A stretch of 64,000 bases of DNA from Halalkalibacter oceani (lineage in GTDB: Bacteria > Bacillota > Bacilli > Bacillales > Bacillaceae_D): positions 186,001 to 250,000 of the forward strand of contig NZ_JBEPKD010000001.1 in assembly GCF_040544555.1 (NCBI RefSeq), written 5' to 3'. Below are positions 50,249 through 57,893 of this stretch, piece by piece (the first letter of the stretch is position 1; the number at the start of each line of letters is the position of its first letter). The position numbers were made by a program, and so were the translations under genes. The notes beneath the pieces are model-generated. The model did no database searches. It was given only the letters and a program-made list of their open reading frames with translations, and was not told the DNA's origin.

Positions 50249-52681
50249 ATGAAGATGGATGAAGAACAAAAAATAACATTGTCGATTGCCGGAATGACTT
50301 GTGCCGCCTGCGCATCGCGGATTGAAAAAGGGATTAACAAGTTGGAGGGTGTGCACGAGGCGCAGGTTAATTTAGCGACGGAAAAAGCGACAGTTCTCTT
50401 TTCTCCTGAAAAAATTACGATTGATCAGGTCAGTGAGCGAATTGCGAAGCTCGGCTATGACGTAAGAAAGGAGCAAAGTGACTTTATTGTAGAAGGCATG
50501 ACCTGCGCCGCTTGTGCGACGAGAGTCGAGAAGAAGCTATCGAGCCTGCCCGGAGTCGATAGCGCATCTGTCAATCTCGCGTTAGAACAGGCGCGTGTAA
50601 CTTATATGCCAACGGTGATTTCTCCACAGGAGATGGAAGCGGCGGTCGAGCGGATCGGTTATCATCTTGAAGAGAAAACGAAATCGTCTGGTCACGCGGA
50701 AAAAAAGCAAGCGGAAATGAACAAGCAGCTTGTCAGGTTTTTCGCTTCCGCTATTTTGACACTTCCGCTCGTTTGGTCGATGGTCACACATTTTCACTTT
50801 CTGTCTTTTCTGTGGATCCCTGATTTTTTGATGAATCCATGGGTACAGCTCGCTTTGGCGACGCCTGTTCAATTTATTATCGGCGCGCCTTTTTATCAGG
50901 GAGCCTATCGTGCTTTGCGAGATAAGAGCGCCAATATGGATGTGTTAGTCGCTTTAGGGACGTCCGCTGCTTATTTTTACAGCTTGTTTTCTGCCTATGA
51001 GGCAAGCCGGGCAGGAATGATGATGGCGGAGTTATATTTTGAAACGTCTGCGGTTATTATTACGTTAATCGTCCTTGGGAAATGGTTTGAAGCACGGGCG
51101 AAAGGGAAGACGAGTAAAGCAATTGAGCAGCTGCTGCAATTACAAGTAAAGGAAGCAACCGTGCTGAAAGCCGGAAAAGCAGAAACGATTCCGCTTGAAC
51201 AGGTAAAAGTCGGCGATCAGCTTTTGATCAAGCCAGGGGAAAAAATTCCGGTCGACGGCATTGTGCTACAAGGCCAATCCGCTGTTGATGAATCAATGTT
51301 AACTGGTGAAAGTGTCCCGGTTGAGAAGGAGCGGGGAGACGCGCTTATTGGATCGACTGTGAATAAAAATGGTTCACTGACGATGGAAGCGACAAAGGTC
51401 GGCACGGATACGGCCCTTGCTCAAATTGTGAAAATTGTCGAGGAAGCGCAAGGATCAAAAGCGAATATCCAGCGGCTTGCGGATAAAGTGTCCGGTATTT
51501 TCGTTCCAATCGTTGTCGGCATTGCGGTGTTGACGTTTTTCATTTGGTATTTCCTTGTTACGCCAGGTCAAGTCGGGGCGGCTCTGCTGCCGACGATTGC
51601 GATTCTCGTCATTGCCTGCCCATGCGCCCTTGGACTGGCGACGCCGACCTCGATTATGGCTGGTTCCGGGAGAGCGGCGGAGCTTGGCGTCTTATTCAAG
51701 GGTGGAGAGCATTTGGAATCCGCGCATTTGATTCAAACCATAGTCCTTGATAAAACCGGTACGATTACAAAAGGTGAACCGTCTGTAACAGATGTCATCG
51801 CAGTAGAACATGAACAAGAGCTTCTCCGGCTCGCCGCATCGGCAGAAAAAAATTCTGAGCATCCGCTGGCTCAGGCGGTTGTAAACCACGCGGAAGAGCT
51901 TCAGCTCACGCTTGCAAACCCGGACGCCTTTGAAGCGATACCGGGCCATGGTATTAAGGCGAAGGTGGAAGAGCATGAGCTTTATGTTGGCACAAAGAAA
52001 TTGTTAAACGAGCAGGAGATTGACTATGTCGCTGCAGAAGAAACCATTGCGGCCTTGGAGGCCGAAGGAAAGACGGTGATGCTGATCGCCGTTAACGGGC
52101 ACTATCGGGGCCTTGTGGCTGTTGCTGATTCAATTAAGCCGTCTTCCAAACAAGCGATCGAGCAAATGCAGCAGCTCGGACTTGAAGTCATTATGCTGAC
52201 AGGAGATAATGAGCGGACGGCAAAAGCGATTGCCAAGCAAGTCGGTATAAAAGAGGTCAGAGCCGAAGTGCTGCCGGAGGAAAAAAGCGCGGTCGTGGAC
52301 GAGCTGAAGCAGCAGGGCAAGGTAGTCGCCATGGTTGGTGACGGATTAAATGACGCGCCGGCACTGGCGGTTGCCGATGTCGGAATGGCCGTCGGTACGG
52401 GGACAGATATTGCGATTGAGGCTGCTGATATTACGCTGATGCGCGGTGACCTGTCGAGCGTCGTTGATGCGATCCTATTAAGTAAGAAAACGTTGAGAAA
52501 TATTAAGCAGAATCTATTCTTTGCCTTTCTTTACAATTCGATTGGGATTCCGATTGCCGCTATCGGGCTGCTCGCACCTTGGGTAGCAGGAGCGGCGATG
52601 GCGTTCAGCTCGGTTTCCGTTGTTTTGAATGCTTTGCGTCTTCAAAAGGTGAAGCTGCAGCCGTTGGCGAAAAATCAATGA
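50249..52681 (+). CDS. copA: Copper-exporting P1B-type ATPase CopA
   Basis: 810 residues. Two N-terminal metal-binding domains each with MTCAAC (Cys18/Cys21 and Cys86/Cys89). The transport motif is CPC (Cys457, Cys459) in IACPCALGLATP; phosphorylation at Asp501 in DKTGT; SEHPLAQ (HP motif) and GDGLNDAPAL complete the ATPase head; TGES lies in the actuator domain. Exports Cu(I) from the cytosol. The ribosome site GGGGGTAAGG overlaps a CsoR-like element, so it may also be controlled independently of copZ. The ywbE gene follows 15 bases downstream. Confidence 0.96.
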   Translation: MKMDEEQKITLSIAGMTCAACASRIEKGINKLEGVHEAQVNLATEKATVLFSPEKITIDQVSERIAKLGYDVRKEQSDFIVEGMTCAACATRVEKKLSSLPGVDSASVNLALEQARVTYMPTVISPQEMEAAVERIGYHLEEKTKSSGHAEKKQAEMNKQLVRFFASAILTLPLVWSMVTHFHFLSFLWIPDFLMNPWVQLALATPVQFIIGAPFYQGAYRALRDKSANMDVLVALGTSAAYFYSLFSAYEASRAGMMMAELYFETSAVIITLIVLGKWFEARAKGKTSKAIEQLLQLQVKEATVLKAGKAETIPLEQVKVGDQLLIKPGEKIPVDGIVLQGQSAVDESMLTGESVPVEKERGDALIGSTVNKNGSLTMEATKVGTDTALAQIVKIVEEAQGSKANIQRLADKVSGIFVPIVVGIAVLTFFIWYFLVTPGQVGAALLPTIAILVIACPCALGLATPTSIMAGSGRAAELGVLFKGGEHLESAHLIQTIVLDKTGTITKGEPSVTDVIAVEHEQELLRLAASAEKNSEHPLAQAVVNHAEELQLTLANPDAFEAIPGHGIKAKVEEHELYVGTKKLLNEQEIDYVAAEETIAALEAEGKTVMLIAVNGHYRGLVAVADSIKPSSKQAIEQMQQLGLEVIMLTGDNERTAKAIAKQVGIKEVRAEVLPEEKSAVVDELKQQGKVVAMVGDGLNDAPALAVADVGMAVGTGTDIAIEAADITLMRGDLSSVVDAILLSKKTLRNIKQNLFFAFLYNSIGIPIAAIGLLAPWVAGAAMAFSSVSVVLNALRLQKVKLQPLAKNQ

Positions 52682-52696
52682 GGAGGTGGAAAGAGC

Positions 52697-52909
52697 GTGC
52701 AATCAGGTACAAGGAGAAGCGATATTAAAGCTGGAATTGAAGTCGAAATCGTCTTAAAAAAGGATCAGCGCACAGGTAAAACGACGAGAGGTACCGTCAA
52801 GGATATATTAACGAACTCCGCCACACATCCGCATGGGATCAAAGTCAGACTTGAAGATGGCCAGGTTGGACGGGTGAAAGCGATTCTTTCAAGTAAGGAA
52901 GAGCAATAA
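52697..52909 (+). CDS. ywbE: YwbE family protein
   Basis: 70 residues from GTG with a strong ribosome site (GAGGAGGTGG). The pattern RSDIKAGIEVEIVLKKDQ and TRGTVKDILTNSATHPHGIK matches YwbE (DUF2196), a small basic beta-barrel protein of unknown role. Tight spacing suggests cotranscription with copA, although a copper connection is not established for the family. Confidence 0.88.
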   Translation: MQSGTRRSDIKAGIEVEIVLKKDQRTGKTTRGTVKDILTNSATHPHGIKVRLEDGQVGRVKAILSSKEEQ

Positions 52910-52960
52910 GAGCCGGTCAAACTTTAAAAGCACTGAAGACAAAACAAATTAACGCTACAA

Positions 52961-53001
52961 GGCTGGGACAAAAGGTTGTTTTTTTTACCTTTTTCCCAGT
53001 C
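52961..53001 (+). terminator. GGCTGGGACAAAAGG hairpin terminator
   Basis: Arms GGCTGGGACAAAAGGT (52961-52976) and ACCTTTTTCCCAGTC (52987-53001) with a T-rich loop. Probably ends copA-ywbE transcription. Confidence 0.7.
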
Positions 53002-53051
53002 TCTCTAAGCAATGAGCGGAATCGCCACGATCCTTTAAAGCCCGTTGTGAG

Positions 53052-53115
53052 GAAGCTGCTGAAAAAGTGAAAATCGTACTTTTTCAGCAGCTTTTTCGTA
53101 ATGAGCGTAGCCGTT
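53052..53115. repeat. GAAGCTGCTGAAAAAG hairpin repeat, copy D
   Basis: Arms GAAGCTGCTGAAAAAG (53052-53067) and CTTTTTCAGCAGC (53079-53091). The loop GTGAAAATCGTA is the inverted form of the loop in the other copies, while the right flank TTTTTCGTAATGAGCGTAG is as in copies A and C. Confidence 0.85.
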
Positions 53116-53248
53116 GCCTGATTTTGAAAGCCTTGCTACGAGTGGGTTTTTCGTAGTAAGGCGCGCAACGCGCGGAGCCATTACTCTTCTTCGAGTTACG
53201 GAAAAAGAGGTTTTTCAGTGGCCGCGTTGTGAGTGGGTTCTCACAACG

Positions 53249-53310
53249 GGCTTGTGGCGTGTGAAGCCATTGCCGCCAGTAGGTCCAAAGCTAATTTTGT
53301 CTCAAGCTCT
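53249..53310. repeat. GGCTTGTGGCG dispersed repeat, copy 1
   Basis: About 60 bases beginning GGCTTGTGGCGTGTGAAGCC, then CCAGTAGGTCCAAAGCTAAT and TTTTGTCTCAAGCTCT. A second copy lies at 55012-55070 with a four-base deletion and one substitution. Confidence 0.85.
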
Positions 53311-53335
53311 TTAACAGATCATGGCGGGTATGCTT

Positions 53336-54730
53336 TTAAAAGATGATCAGCGCAAGAAAGGTCGAAATGAGGAGGCCAAGAATAACGGGAAGGAAGCTTT
53401 TGCGCACTAATTCCATGACCGGTACCTTGGCAAAGCCGGCAACGGCGACGAGCGATGACCAGGCAATTAATGTACCGCCTCCGACCCAGATTGATCCCAT
53501 TTGGCCGATCGCAGCTAATGTGGCTGCATCGACGCCGACACTCTCACTTAATGCCCCGGATAACGCTCCCACAAGCGGCAGGCCCGAGAAGCCTGAACCA
53601 TCAAGCCCGGTAATCATCCCAATGAGCAAAATACCGAACCCGGCGAGGAAACTGCTTTCCGGGATGGCCTGCTGTCCGGCCTGAACTAGGTCGAACAGAA
53701 AAGAAGGCGCTTCGCCTCCTTCGGCGATAGGGAAGATCCGCGCTGAAAATTCGCCGCTGCCGAGAAAGAAGAAGCCGGCAATCGGAATGACCGGGCCCAT
53801 TGCTTTAAATGCAAAGACGAAGCCGTCGACAAGATAGTCGCTGCTTTTTTGCAAGGCGGTCTTCAGCTTCATGCTTGCGGTGGCGGCAATCAGCAATAGA
53901 AGAGCCGAGCCGCCGATTAACGCAGCCCCGGCCCCGCCTTCCATCGCGGGAAGCGCCGTTGAAAACTTTGAGATAATCATATAGGCGATAATCAGCAGGA
54001 AGGTCACCGGTACTAAAATCGCAAATGCCAATCGCTTCGCGGCAGTCGCCTCCTGCGCCGTTTCACTCGTTTGCCGATGACTGTTATCTGGAAGCTGAAT
54101 ATGCTTCCGCAAGAAAAAATAGGCTAAAAGCAGAGCGACGCCCCCGGTAATGAATGATAAAACAAGTGCTCTATCGGCAACCGATTCAACGGAAATTCCT
54201 GCGGCGGTTGCGCTCAGCATAGGAGCAATCTGAATCATGTAGTCGGATGACAGCGCCATTCCCTGACCGGCCAACGACATGGCAATTGCTGCGCCGATCG
54301 GCGGAAGTCCGGCTCTGATCGCCACGGGGATTAATAAGGCGGCAATCAGGGGAACGGCCGGGGTCGGCCAGAAAAATAACGACAGGGAATAAGTGACGAA
54401 AGCCAATATCCAGAATGAAAGATGACCATTTTTCATGACGCGCTGAAACGGGGTAATCATCTGGCGGTCAGAGCCGAGCGATTTCAGCGAATGAAGCAAA
54501 GCGGTCATAATCGTTATAATTAAAAAAATATTAAACAATTCACCAGCCGCTGTTAAGCTCGATTGAAAAATCGTCTGCAGTCCGCTGGCGAATGATCCGG
54601 TATAAATCCAACCAACTAAGAAAGTCATCACAATCGCCGGCACAACAACATTCTGTCTAAAGAGCATTGTCAAAATGATCAAACAGGTTCCGATCAAATA
54701 GATCCAATGAGAGGCTGTGAGCTCTGCCAT
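53336..54730 (-). CDS. Multi-pass transporter-like membrane protein
   Basis: 464 residues from the ATG after AAAGGAG; a longer frame to 54763 lacks a ribosome site. About 12 hydrophobic segments, with an extended cytoplasmic loop rich in Gln/Thr (around residue 220). Re-entrant-like Gly/Ala/Ser stretches (SLFFWPTPAVPLIAALLIP; GMITGLDGSGFSGLPLVGAL) recall the ion-transporter superfamily that includes DcuC and Gnt-type permeases. I cannot name the exact family or substrate. Monocistronic, convergent with ywbE. Confidence 0.6.
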   Translation of the reverse strand: MAELTASHWIYLIGTCLIILTMLFRQNVVVPAIVMTFLVGWIYTGSFASGLQTIFQSSLTAAGELFNIFLIITIMTALLHSLKSLGSDRQMITPFQRVMKNGHLSFWILAFVTYSLSLFFWPTPAVPLIAALLIPVAIRAGLPPIGAAIAMSLAGQGMALSSDYMIQIAPMLSATAAGISVESVADRALVLSFITGGVALLLAYFFLRKHIQLPDNSHRQTSETAQEATAAKRLAFAILVPVTFLLIIAYMIISKFSTALPAMEGGAGAALIGGSALLLLIAATASMKLKTALQKSSDYLVDGFVFAFKAMGPVIPIAGFFFLGSGEFSARIFPIAEGGEAPSFLFDLVQAGQQAIPESSFLAGFGILLIGMITGLDGSGFSGLPLVGALSGALSESVGVDAATLAAIGQMGSIWVGGGTLIAWSSLVAVAGFAKVPVMELVRKSFLPVILGLLISTFLALIIF

Positions 54731-54871
54731 TGTTATCACTCCTTTAGGATGCCAGCTGGACATTTGTACGATAGTCTATGTGGAAAGCGCGGAAATGGTG
54801 TCTGATGAAAAAAGAGGTTAGCTCTTTTGCCGAGACGGGTATGATACCTCTGTATAAAGGAGGGAAAGAAC

Positions 54872-55006
54872 ATGACAAAGCAACATGAGGAAAAACAGAA
54901 AAAACAGCCGGAACAGCAAGGTCAGAAAGGGCTTGACCAAACGAAGGAGCAGGTCGAGAATACCGGAAAGGACGGAACGATTGATCGGAAAAAGGATAAA
55001 GAATAA
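54872..55006 (+). CDS. Very small hydrophilic protein
   Basis: 44 codons, ATG after a perfect AAAGGAGGG ribosome site. The product is almost all polar (MTKQHEEKQKKQPEQQG, then LDQTKEQVENTGKDGT and a KKDKE end), with no hydrophobic core, so it should be disordered. A TATGATAC-like -10 (54840-54846) lies upstream. Short Gln/Lys/Glu-rich proteins like this are common in Bacillaceae and sometimes stress or spore related, but no family can be assigned. Confidence 0.6.
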   Translation: MTKQHEEKQKKQPEQQGQKGLDQTKEQVENTGKDGTIDRKKDKE

Positions 55007-55011
55007 CGAAC

Positions 55012-55070
55012 GGCTTGTGGCGTGTGAAGCCATTTCCAGTAGGTCCAAAGCTAGTTTTGTCTCAAGCTCT
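55012..55070. repeat. GGCTTGTGGCG dispersed repeat, copy 2
   Basis: Begins GGCTTGTGGCGTGTGAAGCC six bases after the small-protein stop, continues CCAGTAGGTCCAAAGCTAGT and ends TTTTGTCTCAAGCTCT. Near-identical to 53249-53310 and in the same orientation. Confidence 0.85.
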
Positions 55071-55268
55071 GTTTTTTTGGTGCAAGGAAGAAGACTGTCG
55101 ACTGCCGGATGGAAACGATGTCGGAATTTATGCAATTATAGGAAGATCACCCGTATTGCTAAAAATAACGATTTTATTTGATAGAATAGGGAGGATGATA
55201 GAACAAGAAACGGACAAGCCGTGCCGTTTCTTGCAATGATAAATACATAGAAAGAGGAGTGTTGGGAT

Positions 55269-55646
55269 ATGAATCGGATTGACGCGGACAGGAAAGCAGC
55301 GGTGATTGCCAGTCTGACAGTAAAATCAAAGAAAAAAAGAATTCGCCAAAAAGCGTTGAAAAAAGCATTGCAGCAAAGCGGCGGACAACGATACAGCGAG
55401 AGCGTGTCAGTCGCTGATTTGCCGGTTACCGTTCTCTTGCAGCTCGGAAAAGCGTTTTTAAAGGAAGAAGAGGCCGTCAAACATTATTACAATGCGGGCA
55501 AACCGGAGTTTTACAAAAATAAGACTTTATTGTGCGAGGTATTGGAGACAAAAGCGAGACAGCTGCCAGAAGCGCAATGGATCGCCTTTAAAGAAGAACT
55601 GAGCAAACAAAAGGCACAACGGTCCCGTACAGTAACCGCCAGATAG
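55269..55646 (+). CDS. Hypothetical basic protein
   Basis: 125 residues with ribosome site GAAAGAGGAG. The N-terminal third is strongly basic (VKSKKKRIRQKALKKAL), then a helical part (VADLPVTVLLQLGKAFLKEEE; CEVLETKARQLPEAQWIAF). No signal or membrane segment. Family not recognised; nucleic-acid or membrane-surface association is possible from its charge. Followed by a hairpin terminator. Confidence 0.6.
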   Translation: MNRIDADRKAAVIASLTVKSKKKRIRQKALKKALQQSGGQRYSESVSVADLPVTVLLQLGKAFLKEEEAVKHYYNAGKPEFYKNKTLLCEVLETKARQLPEAQWIAFKEELSKQKAQRSRTVTAR

Positions 55647-55670
55647 CCGAAACGGCCAAATGGTCAGAAG

Positions 55671-55712
55671 GGCTGGGCAAAAGATTAAAAAAACAACCTT
55701 TTGTCTCAGCCC
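55671..55712. terminator. GGCTGGGCAAAAG hairpin between convergent genes
   Basis: GGCTGGGCAAAAGATT (55671-55686) and AACCTTTTGTCTCAGCC (55695-55711) with A- and C-rich loop. Lies between the convergent genes at 55.6 and 55.7 kb and can serve both. Confidence 0.7.
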
Positions 55713-55733
55713 CCTGCATCTTTCTACATTCTA

Positions 55734-56516
55734 TTATCTCCAAAGATAATCAAGGATCTCCGGTTGAAATAAGTTGGTGTCGATGTTACAAACTTCGGCA
55801 TCAAGTCCGTATTGCCAAGCGTACAAGAGCCCGCCTTCAGGACCTTCCATGGCAAATTCTTCAGGAGCCGTGGCTTCTGTTGTAATCCCGACCTGAGGCT
55901 GGTTGCTCCAGATGACGGTTTCCGCCAGGATTTCTTCGTTTTCCGCGACAGCCTGCTGGAATGCTGCGGTCAGCTCACTGTCAGCTGAGAAAACACCATA
56001 AATTCCAGATTGATAGGGAGAAGCGGAGATCGTGTCATGCCATCCAAGAATAAACTGGTGGTCGACCGGATAGATCGGCTCGATATCGGCAAACAGCGCC
56101 ACGCCTTCCGGAATTTGATAATCATTTGCAAAGGCGATCGCCTGCTCTGCTTCAGCGACGCCGGCCTCATAGGTTGTCGCATCTTCAAAATGATTGTAGA
56201 TCGGCAAAATCGCGATGTCGTTGGCGTGCAAATATTCAATCTCTTCGCTCGTTAAGCCATGGGACACACCTTCTTTGTCCACCATATAACGGCCAAAAAC
56301 CGCAGGATCTCCAAAACTGCCGGTGATACAGTTCATGAAATCCTCATTGGCAATATTGACGGAATCAACCCCCCAAAGTGGAGAATCAGGTACCGGAGTT
56401 TCCTCATTTGGTGGCTCCGGATCTGGCCCATCTTTACTCACCAGGAAAAAAAGGCTAAAACCAGCGAAGAAAGCGATGATAAGCCCAAGAAATATTTGTC
56501 GGAAATGTTCTGACAT
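55734..56516 (-). CDS. Membrane-anchored DUF1906 (glycoside-hydrolase-like) protein
   Basis: 260 residues from the ATG after AGGAGGG. A transmembrane anchor (about 8-27), a Pro/Glu-rich linker (PDPEPPNEETPVPDSP) and a C-terminal TIM-barrel-like domain: GVDSVNIANEDFMNCITG at its start, IAILPIYNHFEDATTY, and EGVALFADIEPIYPVD with acidic residues where GH25-type enzymes have their catalytic ones. It matches the Rv2525c-like glycoside-hydrolase-like domain. It probably acts on or binds cell-wall glycan outside the membrane; activity is unproven for the family. Confidence 0.75.
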   Translation of the reverse strand: MSEHFRQIFLGLIIAFFAGFSLFFLVSKDGPDPEPPNEETPVPDSPLWGVDSVNIANEDFMNCITGSFGDPAVFGRYMVDKEGVSHGLTSEEIEYLHANDIAILPIYNHFEDATTYEAGVAEAEQAIAFANDYQIPEGVALFADIEPIYPVDHQFILGWHDTISASPYQSGIYGVFSADSELTAAFQQAVAENEEILAETVIWSNQPQVGITTEATAPEEFAMEGPEGGLLYAWQYGLDAEVCNIDTNLFQPEILDYLWR

Positions 56517-56685
56517 ATCGTAACTCCCTCCTAAGAGCTTTTTTAAAACCTGTCTGTTCATCTTATTGAGCTAGGTTCGAGAGCGTATAGGCTGGTTTAC
56601 TTGTTTGGCGCTCCCATTTTTTAGCGAAAAGTGGTACGATAAAAGAGGACATGCTAATTTCTATTGGTAGTAAAGGAGAGGGACT

Positions 56686-57756
56686 ATGACAGACAGGCTG
56701 GAAATTATCAAATCAACGAAGCGTAAAGCGAAGCCCGATGCTGGAAATCTAGTATTTGGAAAGCAGTTTTCCGATCATATGCTCATGATGGATTATTTGG
56801 AAGGCGAGGGCTGGATTAACCCGCGTATCGTGCCGTATGAGCCGATTTCCCTTGATCCTGCGGCAATGGTGTTTCACTATGGTCAATCCGTATTTGAAGG
56901 CTTAAAGGCTTACCGTACGGAAGATGAGCGTATTTTATTGTTCCGACCTGAAAAGAATCTGCAGCGCTTAAACCGTTCAAGTGACCGGCTGAGCATCCCG
57001 GCTATTGATGAAGAGAAAGTGCTTGGCTATTTGAAGGAGTTTTTAAAGCTTGAGAAGGACTGGATTCCAACAGCTGAGGGGACATCGCTTTATATTCGAC
57101 CATTTATCTTCGCGACTGAGCCGAACTTGAGTGTCGCGCCGTCTAAGGCGTATACCTTTATGGTCATTCTCTCGCCGGTCGGCTCCTATTACGCTGAAGG
57201 CATCCATCCTGTAGGGATTTATGTCGAAAACAGCTATACGCGCGCTGTCCGCGGCGGAACGGGAACGGCGAAGACAGCGGGAAATTATTCAGCGGCCTAT
57301 AAGGCGCAGGAACGGGCGACGGAAATGGGGCAATCCCAGGTGCTATGGCTTGATGGAGTCGAGAAGAAGTACATTGAAGAAGTCGGAAGCATGAATGTTT
57401 TCTTTAAAATAAACGGAGAAGTGGTAACTCCGGCGTTGAACGGCAGTATTCTTGAAGGCATTACCCGAATGTCGATCCTTGAACTGCTTAAGAGCTGGGG
57501 GATGAATGTCAGTGAACGCCGGATTTCGATGGAAGAGATTTATCAGGCGTACGAAGCTGGACAGCTGGAGGAAGCCTTTGGAACGGGTACAGCTGCGGTT
57601 ATTTCGCCAGTCGGCGAATTGAATTGGGACGGGCGGAAAATGGTGATCAATGACCGCCAGACCGGCCCATTGTCAAAGAAGCTGTATGATACACTGACAG
57701 GCATTCAAACAGGGAGGCTGGATGATCCGTTCAATTGGACAACGGAAATTAAATAG
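56686..57756 (+). CDS. ilvE: Branched-chain amino acid aminotransferase
   Basis: 356 residues, class IV PLP aminotransferase of the eukaryotic-like length found in Bacillus YbgE/YwaA. Schiff-base lysine Lys196 in GTGTAKTAGNYSAAY; other signatures are MVFHYGQSVFEGLKAYR at the N-terminus, EEVGSMNVFF and FGTGTAAVISPVG at the phosphate-binding loop. It interconverts leucine, isoleucine and valine with their 2-oxoacids. The ribosome site is AAAGGAGAGG. No T-box leader is seen upstream. The symbol is used for the activity; which Bacillus paralogue it is cannot be told. Confidence 0.93.
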   Translation: MTDRLEIIKSTKRKAKPDAGNLVFGKQFSDHMLMMDYLEGEGWINPRIVPYEPISLDPAAMVFHYGQSVFEGLKAYRTEDERILLFRPEKNLQRLNRSSDRLSIPAIDEEKVLGYLKEFLKLEKDWIPTAEGTSLYIRPFIFATEPNLSVAPSKAYTFMVILSPVGSYYAEGIHPVGIYVENSYTRAVRGGTGTAKTAGNYSAAYKAQERATEMGQSQVLWLDGVEKKYIEEVGSMNVFFKINGEVVTPALNGSILEGITRMSILELLKSWGMNVSERRISMEEIYQAYEAGQLEEAFGTGTAAVISPVGELNWDGRKMVINDRQTGPLSKKLYDTLTGIQTGRLDDPFNWTTEIK

Positions 57757-57763
57757 TTGTTTC

Positions 57764-57803
57764 AAGGCTGTCTCATAAAGGATACTTCCTTTTGAGGCAG
57801 CTT
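57764..57803 (+). terminator. Terminator after the aminotransferase gene
   Basis: AAGGCTGTCTCATAAAGG and CCTTTTGAGGCAGCTTT arms (57764-57780 and 57787-57803, three mismatches) followed by GTTTT. Confidence 0.7.
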
Positions 57804-57893
57804 TGTTTTACGTGTTGAAGATTGACAGTTCTTCTTGCTATTTGCGATAATGAAACGTCAATGCCTACGATATTAAACGACGGAGGTCTACCT

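Larger units (their letters stand above)
52910..53335. other. Repeat-rich gap
   Basis: 426 bases without a gene. Contains, in order, a GGCTGGGACAAAAGG hairpin (52961-53001), hairpin copy D (53052-53115), a short hairpin around 53134-53160 (CCTTGCTACGAG / CGTAGTAAGG), CGCGCAACGCGCG (53161-53173), CCGTTGTGA-type arms at 53223-53249, and the first copy of a GGCTTGTGGCG repeat (53249-53310). The open frame across it has no ribosome site and is made of repeats. Confidence 0.7.

Noticed and set aside
53114..53314. Plus-strand 66-codon frame in the repeat-rich gap
   Set aside because: Composed of dispersed repeats; a similar translation appears from the second repeat copy near 55.0 kb, which reflects repeat DNA, not a gene family.
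56562..56685. T-box riboswitch upstream of the branched-chain aminotransferase
   Set aside because: Only about 120 bases are available and the conserved T-box sequence and terminator are not present.
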